64,000 bases of DNA from Saprospiraceae bacterium (GCA_016714085.1 JADJNW010000015.1:124001-188000); one strand, 5' to 3'. Shown: positions 28,538-37,744, counted from the first letter of the stretch. The notes: generated by a model not told the origin, from the sequence alone. Numbers and translations are program-made.

Positions 28538-29377
28538 ATGAAGACCTGTCATGTTTGCAAGACAACCCTTCCCGACAACGCCCGGTTTTGTTTCAACTGC
28601 GGCGCACCCCAGCGTATTGTGCAAACGGTGCTTACGCCCCAACTCAATCTACGTGGCAATGTGGAGCAACAAATTGAAGAGCAATTCTTCCTGGCTTTCC
28701 GCGAACGGATCGAAGCGGAGCATGGCGCCAATGTACTGGAAAATTATTCTAATCGTTTATATCAGTCTGGATTTCAGGAAGTTATTTCAAGGCGAGCCGA
28801 GCAATTAGCGGCGCAAATCCATATTCTCGATCAAGCCGATGAATTGAGCGATAGACGTATGGCGGGTTTGCTCGTCAATGCTATTGAAGATTTATTAGAT
28901 TATTTTATTATCCGTCATTGCAGCGATTTGAACGCGATCCCATTGCCAGAAGCAATCTTGAGTTATCAAGGTTTGAAATGGGCAGATGTCAATTTCTTTC
29001 AAATGGTGATGCATTATCTGGACTTTGCGAAAGAACAGGAAACGATTTACACCGATTTTCTGGCAATGCCTTTGGATAGACTCAAGAATGCCAGCCAATC
29101 CTTTCTGCATCCGCAGCCGCAAGAGCGCATTTTCTTTATTTGCGACCAAAGCATCCTTGGGTCGGTGCGAGAGGGTTTTGCGATGACCGAACGCGGCATT
29201 TACTGGAAAGCTCAATTAGAAAAAGCCCGACAAGTTACTTATGACAATTTGCAGACAATCGAGCGAAAAAAGGAATGGATCACCATCAATGGCTTCTTTT
29301 TTAACGTTAATCAGTCGGTAAACCTCAAGATGCTCAAGCTGTTGAAAAAAATTAAGCGATTCCTGGAATACGAATGA
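28538..29377 (+). CDS. Zinc-ribbon protein of unknown function
   Basis: 279-aa protein with an N-terminal zinc ribbon: CHVC at 4-7 and CFNC at 18-21 are the four cysteines. The rest is mostly alpha-helical, without signal peptide or membrane span, and I do not recognise a domain; FFICDQSILGSVREGFAMTE and RGIYWKAQLEKARQVTYDNL resemble a PH-like or TerB-adjacent region of phage-shock or stress proteins, but this is weak. Monocistronic, between the divergent cytochrome gene and the FG-GAP gene. Confidence 0.75.
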   Translation: MKTCHVCKTTLPDNARFCFNCGAPQRIVQTVLTPQLNLRGNVEQQIEEQFFLAFRERIEAEHGANVLENYSNRLYQSGFQEVISRRAEQLAAQIHILDQADELSDRRMAGLLVNAIEDLLDYFIIRHCSDLNAIPLPEAILSYQGLKWADVNFFQMVMHYLDFAKEQETIYTDFLAMPLDRLKNASQSFLHPQPQERIFFICDQSILGSVREGFAMTERGIYWKAQLEKARQVTYDNLQTIERKKEWITINGFFFNVNQSVNLKMLKLLKKIKRFLEYE

Positions 29378-29528
29378 TACCAAATCAGAAATTTGAAATC
29401 AGAAGATAGAAATTGAAACAACTGAACCACATGTAATTATTGATTATAATTTTTATAAATATTACACCTCAAACTTCCAAAAGCAAAACACCAAACAAAT
29501 AAATCGTTTATAGTCATTCGGATGAGAC

Positions 29529-31763
29529 ATGAAAACTACCACTATTGCTACACTTCTGCTCTTTTTTATCCCCATGCTTTATGCCCAAAACTTTGACCGT
29601 TTTGATATAGAGTTTGTTATAAATGACAAAAATCTGGCATATCCTTTAGCCGGCGGCTTGAATTGCCCGCAATTTTCTTCGGTAGATTTGAATGATGATG
29701 GTATCGAAGACCTGCACATCTTTGATCGGGTTGGCAATGTACATTTGACTTTTCTTAATACTGGCACGACCTATCAATTTGCGCCTGAATATATTCCTTA
29801 TTTTCCCAATATCAAGAATTGGATGCTGCTGCGCGATTATAATAACGATGGTATCATGGATATCTTTGCTTATTCTGATACGCCTGGCGTTGACGGCGTG
29901 ATAGTATTTACAGGCAAGTACGAAAATGGGCACATCATTTTTACCAGATTCAATTTTACACAGTGGTTTTATAATATGATTTCCATTCCGCTTTCCACAG
30001 GCACACGCACGCAGTTGTATGTGAGTCGTATTGATTATCCTTCCGTGGACGATATAGATTGCGATGGTGATTTGGATATTTTGACTTTCAATGTAGCGGG
30101 CGGTTACACCGAATTCTACGCCAATCGCTCCGTGGAGCGTGGCTTTGGGCGCGATAGTTTGATTTACGAATTGGTGGATGGTTGTTGGGGCGGCTTTTAC
30201 GAAAGTGGGCTGAAAGTAGAAGTAGATTTGGCGGCGGCGCCGAATACTTGCTTTCGCAATATCGAGAATCCTGAAGTGCAAGCCCGTCACGCAGGCTCAA
30301 CTTTGTTAACCCTTGATGCGGATAACGACGGTGATAAAGAATTGATTCTCGGCGATTTATCTTTTGATAATCTCAATTTTTTGAGAAACGGCGGCACTTG
30401 TGCTAAAGCCTGGATGAATGCGCAGGACAATGCTTATCCCAGCAATTCAGAATCCTTAGACCTGCCGACTTTTCCGGCGGCTTATTATCTCGATGTAAAT
30501 AATGATGGTAAAAAAGATTTATTGGTAGCCCCGAATGCCGAGCAATTGTCGGAGGATCGAGCGGTGGTATGGCTTTATAAAAATAATGGCAGCAGTACAC
30601 AGCCGGTTTTTCAGTTGCAGCAAAAGGACTTTTTGGTGAATGAAATGCTTGATCTTGGTACAGGAATAGCGCCGACTTTTGTGGATTACAATGCCGATGG
30701 GCTGCTCGATTTACTCGTGGGCACTTATGGCGCTTATAGCGAGGTGGTGATGCGCGATGCACGCTTGTATTTGTTTGAAAATGTGGGCACTAAAAATATA
30801 CCAAAATTTGAATTAGTGGATGATAACTACCTCAATATGAGCGTTTTTAGCCAAAGTACGTACAACTTCGCGCCGACTTTTGGCGATTTGGATGGCGATG
30901 GCGATCTGGATTTGTTGGTAGGGGAGGAGCAAGGCCGACTTTTTTATGCAGAGAATATCGCCGGAGCTGGCAATCCCATAGCTTTTGGCTCCTGGCAATA
31001 TGATTATCAAGGCATTGACGTGGGGATTAGCAGCACACCGCAAATCGTAGATTTGAACCGCGATGGCTTGCCCGATCTTGTCATTGGCGAACGAAATGGG
31101 AATATTAATTATTTTCAAAACATTGGTAATCAAGGAAATCCGCAGTTTAATCCTGATCCTGCCATAGCGCCCAACACCGATCGCCTCGGCAAAATCGATA
31201 CCCGCGTGCCGGGTTATGTCTCTGGTTACAGCGCTCCAATCTTACTGGATTTTATGGATGGGTACAAACTCATCACGGGCACAGAAATCGGTCAGATTGA
31301 ATTATATAATAATATTGAAAATAATGTTTATGAGCAACTTACCGCTGAAACGGAACAATTCGGCGGCGTCAATGAAGGTTTTCAGGCGCATCTCGCTTTT
31401 GCCGATTTGGACGACGATGGATTCCTCGAAATGTTTGTCGGAAACCTGCGCGGCGGCTTGAGCGCTTTTAAAACCAACCTTCCTGCCGATCAAACAACTC
31501 CTGTGGATGAGCCTTTTACAAAACTAAATATTCAGCTTTCGCCAAATCCCGCTTCCGAGTTATTACATATTCAAGTAAATGATTTTCCAAATGCTATAAA
31601 GAAATTACAATTATATAATGTAGCCGGGCAAATTATTTTGCAACAAAACTGGTCGGATAATGAATTAATATTAAATATTGACCATTTACCGGGCGGCATT
31701 TATTTTGTAAAGATGGAGGTAAATGGAAAAGTAATAACGGAGAAAGTGGCGGTGATACGTTAA
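29529..31763 (+). CDS. Secreted FG-GAP/VCBS repeat protein with T9SS sorting domain
   Basis: 744-aa exported protein. Signal peptide at 1-19 (LLLFFIPMLYAQ), then FG-GAP/VCBS repeats forming a beta-propeller with calcium-type loops such as DLNDDGIEDLHIFD, DYNNDGIMDIFAYSD, DADNDGDKELILGD, DLDGDGDLDLLVGE and DLNRDGLPDLVIGE. The last 80 residues are a type IX secretion sorting domain (LSPNPASELLHIQV ... GGIYFVKM). It is thus predicted on the cell surface or secreted, perhaps in adhesion or carbohydrate binding (inference). Intact and monocistronic. Confidence 0.88.
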   Translation: MKTTTIATLLLFFIPMLYAQNFDRFDIEFVINDKNLAYPLAGGLNCPQFSSVDLNDDGIEDLHIFDRVGNVHLTFLNTGTTYQFAPEYIPYFPNIKNWMLLRDYNNDGIMDIFAYSDTPGVDGVIVFTGKYENGHIIFTRFNFTQWFYNMISIPLSTGTRTQLYVSRIDYPSVDDIDCDGDLDILTFNVAGGYTEFYANRSVERGFGRDSLIYELVDGCWGGFYESGLKVEVDLAAAPNTCFRNIENPEVQARHAGSTLLTLDADNDGDKELILGDLSFDNLNFLRNGGTCAKAWMNAQDNAYPSNSESLDLPTFPAAYYLDVNNDGKKDLLVAPNAEQLSEDRAVVWLYKNNGSSTQPVFQLQQKDFLVNEMLDLGTGIAPTFVDYNADGLLDLLVGTYGAYSEVVMRDARLYLFENVGTKNIPKFELVDDNYLNMSVFSQSTYNFAPTFGDLDGDGDLDLLVGEEQGRLFYAENIAGAGNPIAFGSWQYDYQGIDVGISSTPQIVDLNRDGLPDLVIGERNGNINYFQNIGNQGNPQFNPDPAIAPNTDRLGKIDTRVPGYVSGYSAPILLDFMDGYKLITGTEIGQIELYNNIENNVYEQLTAETEQFGGVNEGFQAHLAFADLDDDGFLEMFVGNLRGGLSAFKTNLPADQTTPVDEPFTKLNIQLSPNPASELLHIQVNDFPNAIKKLQLYNVAGQIILQQNWSDNELILNIDHLPGGIYFVKMEVNGKVITEKVAVIR

Positions 31764-31772
31764 TTGGAAGAA

Positions 31773-32133
31773 TTATTTTTCAATAATTATAATCGAATCT
31801 GAATTAATTTCGATGTAACAAGAACCCGCATCGAATTTTTCTTCCAGAAGAGAAAGGTTTTGTTGTAGTAAAGATATTAGCATAGGAGTAGGAATATTGC
31901 CAAGGCTTACTTTTATTAGTTTTTGGGGCATATCCTTTAAAAAATGACTATTTTTAAAATCAGCATCTTTGGTCAAAATGACATAATCGTGTTCATCGGC
32001 ATATTCGCTCAAATCTTTATCTTTTGTGAAACAGCTATTTAAAATGTCATTGGTATGAATAGCCTCAATCCCATTTGCCTGAAAAAAATCGAACGATTTT
32101 TCTGGCGATATGCACATCACAAAGTACCTTCAT
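31773..32133 (-). CDS. DUF5615 PIN-like toxin, frameshifted near the start
   Basis: Probable ribonuclease toxin of a type II toxin-antitoxin pair. The ATG at 32131-32133 overlaps the antitoxin stop and gives MKVLCDVHIARKIVRFF, the family start with its acidic residue; an extra T in a seven-T run near 32090 shifts the frame. From QANGIEAIHT onward the frame is open, with VILTKDADFKNSHFL carrying the second acidic cluster. Restored length about 119 aa. The 114-aa frame starting at 32120 is the out-of-frame version of the first residues. Confidence 0.8.
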
Positions 32134-32360
32134 TAAGCAGCTGTTTTTACCACTTGCCCTGACATCAATAATTTTGCGTAATTTAGGCTTGCCAGAATGT
32201 CCTCCCTCTCCAATTCAGGATGATCTTCTAATATTTCCTCAAAAGACATTCCTGCCCCCAGAAGATCAAGTATGACTTCCACCGGGAATCGCATACCCCG
32301 AATACAGGGCTTACCATGACAAATTTCCGGATCTACCGTAATACGTTCTGTATATTGCAT
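32133..32360 (-). CDS. DUF433 antitoxin
   Basis: 75-aa winged-helix DUF433 protein, the usual partner of DUF5615 toxins. Family marks: ERITVDPEICHGKPCIRGMR at 5-24, VEVILDLLGAGMSFEEIL and the final YAKLL. The stop TAA overlaps the toxin ATG by one base, a tight two-gene operon that suggests translational coupling. Antitoxin-first order is normal. Confidence 0.9.
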   Translation of the reverse strand: MQYTERITVDPEICHGKPCIRGMRFPVEVILDLLGAGMSFEEILEDHPELEREDILASLNYAKLLMSGQVVKTAA

Positions 32361-32464
32361 AAAAAATTACACTTTCTTACAAAAGTAAGCATATTTCCAC
32401 TGCGGAGCAAATCCCTTCTAGTTTAGCTTATGTTTACAAAACTTCAAAAGTTTCGTAAATGTAA

Positions 32465-32683
32465 TTAATCCACATAACTCCGCGCCCCAAACAACAGCGT
32501 CCCAATCCTTACCATTGTGCTGCCTTCTTGTATAGCAATCTGATAATCATCGGACATACCCATGGAGATTTCTTAAAATGTAATATCACTTGGATAATAT
32601 TTAGTTTTTATAATATTGAATATTTCTTTCAATCGTTTGAATTCCTGACGTACTTGGTTTTCATCATCTGTGAAGGTGGCCAT
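32465..32683 (-). pseudogene. 3' fragment of yggS (PLP homeostasis protein)
   Basis: The minus strand encodes MATFTDDENQVRQEFKRLKE, then an in-frame TAA, then EISMGMSDDYQIAIQEGSTM and VRIGTLLFGAR: the C-terminal third of a YggS/PLPBP protein. Homology stops abruptly at 32683, where an unrelated + strand frame begins, and the N-terminal two thirds are absent from the window. A deletion remnant with a premature stop, or a misjoin in the assembly. Confidence 0.8.
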
Positions 32684-32825
32684 GACCTATACCAAGCTGG
32701 TACACGACGGGCTGCGCAGCGCCAATATTATCAATCCCACCCTGGATGAAGCCCTCCGCGAGCTTGATAAATACAATAAAAGAGCACAGGCCGAAGAAGG
32801 GAATGCGACGGTGAGTGAATCGTAG
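32682..32825 (+). CDS. Short orphan frame, possible 3' end of a foreign gene
   Basis: 47 codons beginning MTYTKLVHDGLRSANIINPT with a helical, charged end (REL DKYN region) and TAG stop. Composition is protein-like and GC-richer than its surroundings, but I do not recognise it. It begins exactly where the yggS fragment breaks off, so the left end is probably a recombination junction and the start codon may be accidental. Confidence 0.35.
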   Translation: MTYTKLVHDGLRSANIINPTLDEALRELDKYNKRAQAEEGNATVSES

Positions 32826-32844
32826 ATGAAAACGATAAAAGGAA

Positions 32845-32876
32845 AACGGCAGCGCTGCGGGCGTGGCGCTGCCGTT
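32845..32876 (-). terminator. Hairpin terminator downstream of the DUF4097 genes
   Basis: Eleven-pair stem AACGGCAGCGC / GCGCTGCCGTT, followed on the minus strand by TTCCTTTTAT. Placed 50 bases after the last DUF4097 stop. Confidence 0.55.
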
Positions 32877-32925
32877 AGGTTTGGCGCTCAGATTTCGCAA
32901 ATCTTTAAGATTTATGAAATCTTAT

Positions 32926-33600
32926 TCACTTTCCTTTCCGAAAATAAATATCCCCATTAATGGTTTCTAATTCCAATGTAGCGCCGCCGCCATTGAGTTG
33001 GCTACGGATATCCTTGGAATAGCGCGTCATTTTGCCTTGCTTGCTAATGTCAAAATCGGTATAGATTTCGCCGTTGATGGTGCTGAAATCCAAGTCCGCC
33101 TTGGCGCTTGGGCTGAATGTAATATCCACAAATCCATTGATGCTTTCGATATGCATCTGGCTCTCAAAATCTTTGATTTCGATATCGCCGTTGATGGTTT
33201 CCATGCTCAGGATTGCATTTTTCGGCAAAAAGATTTCATGATTGATTTCTATACAGACACAATTCCATTTACTTCGGTCGCTATCACAACTGCAGAAATT
33301 ATTATATTTTCGACCGCTTTGTTTTTTATAATCCGTCTTAATATACAGTGCGTCAGCGCCTTCCGTTACATTCATCTGGTGAATGTTGGCGACTTCTTCA
33401 TTATCTGCTTTGATCGCTGTTTTTAATAATACTTCCTGTCGATCCCAGGTTTTGACGACAATATTTCGAGCAAATGGCAAATCCATTGTAACCTTTTTAC
33501 TACTCGGGAGTTTCCAGGTGTTTTCTGAATTTTTATTGATTTGCGCAAACAAAGTCGCTGTTGTTATTACAAAAATGTAAGTAAAAATGAATGATTTCAT
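32926..33600 (-). CDS. DUF4097-family beta-repeat protein (third of three)
   Basis: Exported protein of the DUF4097 / head-GIN type, a right-handed beta-helix-like repeat fold of unknown function. I start at the ATG at 33600, which gives a signal peptide MKSFIFTYIFVITTATLFAQ; an upstream in-frame ATG at 33663 lies in the preceding palindrome. Repeats such as METINGDIEIKD, IESINGFVDI and STINGEIYTDF are visible, and the end reads LETINGDIYFRKGK. A CDSDRSKWNC-like cysteine segment in the middle is shared with the next paralogue. About 224 aa. Last gene of the tandem set. Confidence 0.8.
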   Translation of the reverse strand: MKSFIFTYIFVITTATLFAQINKNSENTWKLPSSKKVTMDLPFARNIVVKTWDRQEVLLKTAIKADNEEVANIHQMNVTEGADALYIKTDYKKQSGRKYNNFCSCDSDRSKWNCVCIEINHEIFLPKNAILSMETINGDIEIKDFESQMHIESINGFVDITFSPSAKADLDFSTINGEIYTDFDISKQGKMTRYSKDIRSQLNGGGATLELETINGDIYFRKGK

Positions 33601-33636
33601 AACTTGATGGATTAGGTTGAAAAAAAGTATAATAAT

Positions 33637-33665
33637 TTGTGCCACACTTCTAAAGTGCGGCACAA
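33637..33665. repeat. Hairpin TTGTGCCACACTT / AAGTGCGGCACAA
   Basis: Thirteen-base arms with one mismatch and a three-base loop between two DUF4097 genes. Similar in style to the hairpin at 51480-51512 (GTGT..GC..CATTT). Confidence 0.55.
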
Positions 33666-33675
33666 GTATTTGATT

Positions 33676-34431
33676 TTATTTACTTTTTCTAAAGAAAATA
33701 TCTCCACTGACGGTCTCCAATGTTACTTTAGGGCCGCCGCCATTCAAGGATGAGTTGAGTTTCTTGGAATAAGAAGTGCTTTTACCGTCCAATTTTATAT
33801 TATCAAAATCGGTATAAATTTCGCCTGTGACCGATTTAAAGCTCAAATCCGCTTTAGCACTGGGTTTCATCGCAATGTCCACAGCGCCGCTGATGCTTTT
33901 TAAATAAATATCGCCCGTTAAATCATTTAGTTGTGTTTCTACATCACCACTAATGGTTTTTAGCGACATGGATTTAGTAAGATCATTTACTTTGATATCA
34001 CATGAAATCGTCTCCAAATCCAGCGATACATCTTTCGGAACGATTACTTCATAACGCACTTCCAGGCAAAGGCACTCGCGCCCGTCCCAGCTTTTATTGT
34101 CACAACTCCAGCATTGATTGCGTTTGCGGTTATCATCTTTCGGGAAATTATAATCTGTATTGATCTGTAAAAGCTCGCTTCCTTCTTCTGCTTTTGTAAC
34201 GTGCATTTTAGCAATTTCCTCATTGGTCGCTTTGATATAAGCTTTTAATTGCAATTCATTACTATTGCCAATAGAAACTTTAATATCACTTGCAAACTTT
34301 AAATTTAAGCTGGCTCGTTTGCTGCTTGGCAATTTGTATGTATTATTTAATGTTGTTTCATAATAATCTTGTGCAGTTGTAAATGAAATTGCACAAAAAC
34401 ATAAAATGGTAATTAAAATATAATTTTTCAT
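33676..34431 (-). CDS. DUF4097-family beta-repeat protein (second of three)
   Basis: 251 aa with a signal peptide (ILITILCFCAISFTTAQ) and DUF4097 repeats (LETISCDIKVNDL, LKTISGDVETQL, LKSISGAVDIAM, FKSVTGEIYTDF). It ends LETVSGDIFFRKSK, nearly the same as its neighbours. A cluster NQCWSCDNKSWDGRECLCLE holds four cysteines, likely disulfides or a metal site in the periplasm. Same strand and close spacing to both neighbours; hairpins lie in the gaps on each side. Confidence 0.8.
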   Translation of the reverse strand: MKNYILITILCFCAISFTTAQDYYETTLNNTYKLPSSKRASLNLKFASDIKVSIGNSNELQLKAYIKATNEEIAKMHVTKAEEGSELLQINTDYNFPKDDNRKRNQCWSCDNKSWDGRECLCLEVRYEVIVPKDVSLDLETISCDIKVNDLTKSMSLKTISGDVETQLNDLTGDIYLKSISGAVDIAMKPSAKADLSFKSVTGEIYTDFDNIKLDGKSTSYSKKLNSSLNGGGPKVTLETVSGDIFFRKSK

Positions 34432-34467
34432 GAGTCTGGCGATTTTTTATTTAGTTGAAAAATTGAG

Positions 34468-34520
34468 TAGTTTAGGAGTTGATGTATAGGAAATACTAAA
34501 ACGCTTCAACTCCTAAACTA
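34468..34520. repeat. Inverted repeat TAGTTTAGGAGTTGA
   Basis: Perfect 15-base arms (34468-34482 and 34506-34520) around a 23-base loop, between two DUF4097 genes. A partial copy of one arm (atagtttaggagttt) is at about 43828-43843. Confidence 0.6.
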
Positions 34521-34524
34521 AAAA

Positions 34525-35292
34525 TTATTTTTTCCGTAAATACACTTCACCACTGATGGCTTTAAGCGTGACCTCCACGCCGCCACCATTGAGTTGGGCT
34601 TTGACATTGGAGCCTCCAATTCTTTGCATTTTATCTTTTGAACTCAGATCAAAATCGGTATAAATATCACCCGAAATGGATTCGAGCCGAAGATTGGCTT
34701 TGGTGGAAGCAGGCATGGACACATCAATAAATCCGCTGATATTGGAAATATTGGTCGGGCCAGCTTGACTTACCTGCGAGAAAACCACCGTAATGTCACC
34801 GGAAGTCGTATTGGCAACCACAGGCCCAGTTATGTCCTCCAGTAAGATGTCAGAGCCCAAGCTTTTGACTTCGATCTCGCCTTTGATGCCTTTGATTCTG
34901 ATTTCCGAGCCATCCCAATTCTTTTCTTCAATAGAGACTGCGGCATCCGCCGGAACTTTGATCAAATACTCACCCTCTTTGCCGGAAGCTTTTTTGATGG
35001 TGATCGTGTTACTCGATTCGGTCACTTCCAGTCCAAGTCCGGTATTATCTTGGGCGTCGTTATAGAGTGGCCGCAAGCCTTTGGCACGTTCCGATATTTT
35101 GTAATCTCCACCTTCTCCTTCAATGCTTACTTCTCTGGCATCGTGCGCTACGACCCTGATTTCCGAATTATCAACTTCAATTACGACGCGCTTAGCGCCG
35201 GAAGCATTGCTGAAGGCTTTTGTAAATTTTTGCGCATTGGCAAGCGTGGCCAATAAGCAAACCATTGTCATTAATAAAAATATCCTTTTCAT
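34525..35292 (-). CDS. DUF4097-family beta-repeat protein (first of three)
   Basis: 255 aa; signal peptide MKRIFLLMTMVCLLATLANA. Repeats include VKSLGSDILLED, VANTTSGDITVVF, ISNISGFIDVSM, LESISGDIYTDF and the terminal LKAISGEVYLRKK. It lacks the cysteine cluster of the two paralogues that follow. The three genes share architecture and the LNGGG...SGxxxxRK ending, so they arose by tandem duplication. Function unknown; DUF4097 proteins are often near ECF sigma/anti-sigma genes, and such a pair lies at 37.9-39.2 kb on the same strand. Confidence 0.8.
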   Translation of the reverse strand: MKRIFLLMTMVCLLATLANAQKFTKAFSNASGAKRVVIEVDNSEIRVVAHDAREVSIEGEGGDYKISERAKGLRPLYNDAQDNTGLGLEVTESSNTITIKKASGKEGEYLIKVPADAAVSIEEKNWDGSEIRIKGIKGEIEVKSLGSDILLEDITGPVVANTTSGDITVVFSQVSQAGPTNISNISGFIDVSMPASTKANLRLESISGDIYTDFDLSSKDKMQRIGGSNVKAQLNGGGVEVTLKAISGEVYLRKK

Positions 35293-35362
35293 TCGTTGTT
35301 GATTGATTTTGTTAAATAATTATGATTGTGTCGAGTGAAAAACTTTTTATGATGCATCAATT

Positions 35363-36745
35363 TTAATGTTTTTCTAAGTATTTCTTTACAAATGCGATTT
35401 TGTCTTTTACATTGTTTTTAATCCGAATATCCGGTATGATACCTGTTTTATTATAACCCTCCTGAGGAATTTTATCATGTAAAGTATAAGTTGGATAACC
35501 AAAGTAAATCCCTTGTTTTTCACAATTTAATGGAATCATGTTCACATTATTATAGTCCACCACGCCTCCGGTATGCTCGCCCATTGTTATTACTTTGTCA
35601 CTAACGCCTTTAGAATATAATATAAATGTTTCGGCAGCGCTCATATTTCCTCTGTCTGTAAGAATGACTACTTTTTTGATATTTGTTTTTTTTGCTTCCA
35701 ATTCTAAAGGTTGAAAAATGGGGCCTTTTACGATTTTTCCTTTATTTTCTTTCATTTCCGCGACGACGGGCGCATAAGGGTCATTAGAATTATTACTTTC
35801 GAATCGCTGAAAATAGGCGATATTATCATCCGAAGAAATTGCCCAACCTCTGCCGCTCAAGGCAGGTTTTTCATAATAATATTTTAATAAGTTAAAGTAA
35901 ATGCCATTTCCTCCATTATTACCTCTGATGTCAATAATTAAATTTTCTGCATTTTCAAAGAGCGTTTCGTTATCATTTAGTACCTTATCAAAATCCTTTT
36001 TTTCGATTAAAAAAGAAGGAATTGTCATTACAATTGTCTGCTTATCAATCGATTTTATATTTGGCGAAGTTGGATTATACATCGCAGCATCTTTACTGTC
36101 CAGCCTTCCCCATAAAATCCCGCCCCAAATACTTAATAAAGCATTATCTTTATAAGGTGTAATTTTTACATAACGAGGCGTGTAATCATTTGTATAATAT
36201 GTTCCATCCCACTTATAATGATTGAGATTGACTGCAAATTTGATTTCACCAATTTTTGCCTTATCTTCTGTCTCCACTATTATTGCTATATATTCGGAGC
36301 GTATTTGATCATTATTATTTTTTATAATCGCAAATTTTGATTCTCCATCTGTCCAATAACCTTCTATTGATTTTTTATTACCGGGTGAAATATTTTTAAT
36401 GTCAATTACATTTTCTTTAATGAATGTTTTATGCTTGACTAAATCTTCTTCAGGAAATTTTGGAAACTCTACAACAAATAAGTGTCCATCTTTAAAAAAA
36501 TCTAAAAAACCCTGCAATGTTTTTACGCAATCTGATATTGGCGCATTTTTTATTAAGGTGTTATATTTTTGTTTTTGCATTTCATAAGCACTGGAAATCT
36601 CATTTTTCGTAATATGATAAGCAATATAATTTGCTTCTAATTTTTCAATCATCTTATCAAAAACTTGATCACAAGTACATTCATTTTGAGCAATAAGTGT
36701 AGTAGAGAACAAAGTAGCTATAGCTATTTGTAAATAAATTTTCAT
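35363..36745 (-). CDS. S41 family peptidase (C-terminal processing protease-like)
   Basis: Exported serine peptidase-like protein, 460 aa, signal peptide MKIYLQIAIATLFSTTLIAQ. The S41 core is in the second half: NLIIDIRGNNGGNG followed by VVILTDRGNMSAAETF, whose serine is the expected nucleophile, and GEHTGGVVDY. No PDZ domain is evident, as in interphotoreceptor-retinoid-binding-protein-like S41 members. Three cysteines near the N-terminus (ECTC, DC). Low GC and AT-rich codons compared with the dcw genes. Located on the same strand as the peptidase S51 gene upstream. Confidence 0.85.
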   Translation of the reverse strand: MKIYLQIAIATLFSTTLIAQNECTCDQVFDKMIEKLEANYIAYHITKNEISSAYEMQKQKYNTLIKNAPISDCVKTLQGFLDFFKDGHLFVVEFPKFPEEDLVKHKTFIKENVIDIKNISPGNKKSIEGYWTDGESKFAIIKNNNDQIRSEYIAIIVETEDKAKIGEIKFAVNLNHYKWDGTYYTNDYTPRYVKITPYKDNALLSIWGGILWGRLDSKDAAMYNPTSPNIKSIDKQTIVMTIPSFLIEKKDFDKVLNDNETLFENAENLIIDIRGNNGGNGIYFNLLKYYYEKPALSGRGWAISSDDNIAYFQRFESNNSNDPYAPVVAEMKENKGKIVKGPIFQPLELEAKKTNIKKVVILTDRGNMSAAETFILYSKGVSDKVITMGEHTGGVVDYNNVNMIPLNCEKQGIYFGYPTYTLHDKIPQEGYNKTGIIPDIRIKNNVKDKIAFVKKYLEKH

Positions 36746-36780
36746 GCTTTATGTGTTTTGTATAATATTTAGTCGGGCTG

Positions 36781-36925
36781 ATTACATCAATATCTCCACG
36801 CCATAAGCGGCTTTGGTTTTTACGACTTCCAGCAAATCCTCTTTTTTCATTAGGGTTTTGAACTCATCGATTGCTTCTTTGGCTTTCAGGTTGGTCAATA
36901 TATCGATCAATGTAATTTACACTCT
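36781..36925 (-). pseudogene. Duplicated 3' end of the anti-sigma (HEAT-repeat) gene
   Basis: 138 bases (36781-36918) match 37875-38012, the end of the anti-sigma gene, at all but four positions, and all four differences are synonymous third-codon changes (GAA/GAG twice, CTT/CTA, GCT/GCC). The encoded peptide, from LIDILTNLKAKEAIDEFKTL to the stop after GVEILM, is identical. It flanks the S51 peptidase gene on the other side from the intact copy. Confidence 0.9.
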
Positions 36926-36952
36926 GGGGATGCATTGCTTATAATAATAAAA

Positions 36953-37744
36953 TTATTTAATAACTTCTTTTGCCAATATCTTTTCTTTTACTTGTCCAGC
37001 TTCTTGATACACGTAGTAAGCATTGTGTTCCTCGTTTAATGATATTACCTCTTTAACTTTATCTTCTTCAAAATAGATTCCTGCTAAATCATCACAAGCG
37101 TATCCGGCTTTAAAAGCTTTTGATTTTATAAAAGAATGATAGAGTGGTTTTCTATCTTTTTCAGAATTGTAATGTGGACAATGACTTCCTTCTAAAAAAC
37201 CCAAACCATCAATTTTTGTAATATTGGTTGGACGAGAGTCGGTTAAGCCATGCTCAAACCAGCACAAGGAGCCAGCACTTCCTCCGCCTAAAACAATTCC
37301 TTTTTCCCAAGCACTTTTTAAAATAGTATCAATGCCATGTGTTTTCCATATCGATAACATATTCAACGTATTACCTCCACCTACAACAATCCCATCCATG
37401 CCTAAGAGTACTTCTTCAAAAGATTTTTGTTGACCGTAGCTTGAAATAAACATTCGCTGCACAAAAGGTTTGATGTTCAAACCAGAACAAGTTTCGAACC
37501 AACGATTTATATAACCGGCTGCATCCCCTGTTGCCGTAGGCAGAAAACATATTTTGGGATTGGACTTGCCAGTAAGCATTGCTAAATAATTGACGAATTT
37601 ATCATTAAAATCGCCACCATAGATAAATAGCTTTTTTGTTGAAGTTACATTTTGATTTAGCGAATTAAAAGATTGACCTGGAACTGATACGACAATCGGC
37701 ACGGCGGATAGACTTGCTATTTCGAGAAATTTACGTCTTTCCAT
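36953..37744 (-). CDS. Tat-exported S51 family peptidase (cyanophycinase/dipeptidase E-like)
   Basis: 263 aa. The start MERRKFLEIASLSAV is a twin-arginine signal. The body has the S51 fold: KLFIYGGDFNDKF, PKICFLPTATGD, GIVVGGGNTLNML, and the nucleophile serine in VLGGGSAGSLCWF, with the histidine in GLGFLEGSHCPHY. Predicted to cleave Asp- or cyanophycin-like dipeptide bonds outside the cytoplasm (family inference). It lies between the duplicated 3' ends of the anti-sigma gene, so it appears to be an inserted cargo gene. Low GC, like the S41 gene downstream. Confidence 0.85.
   Translation of the reverse strand: MERRKFLEIASLSAVPIVVSVPGQSFNSLNQNVTSTKKLFIYGGDFNDKFVNYLAMLTGKSNPKICFLPTATGDAAGYINRWFETCSGLNIKPFVQRMFISSYGQQKSFEEVLLGMDGIVVGGGNTLNMLSIWKTHGIDTILKSAWEKGIVLGGGSAGSLCWFEHGLTDSRPTNITKIDGLGFLEGSHCPHYNSEKDRKPLYHSFIKSKAFKAGYACDDLAGIYFEEDKVKEVISLNEEHNAYYVYQEAGQVKEKILAKEVIK

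Noticed and set aside
36781..36925. Second functional anti-sigma gene
   Set aside because: Only about 45 codons of the 3' end are present, with no upstream part.
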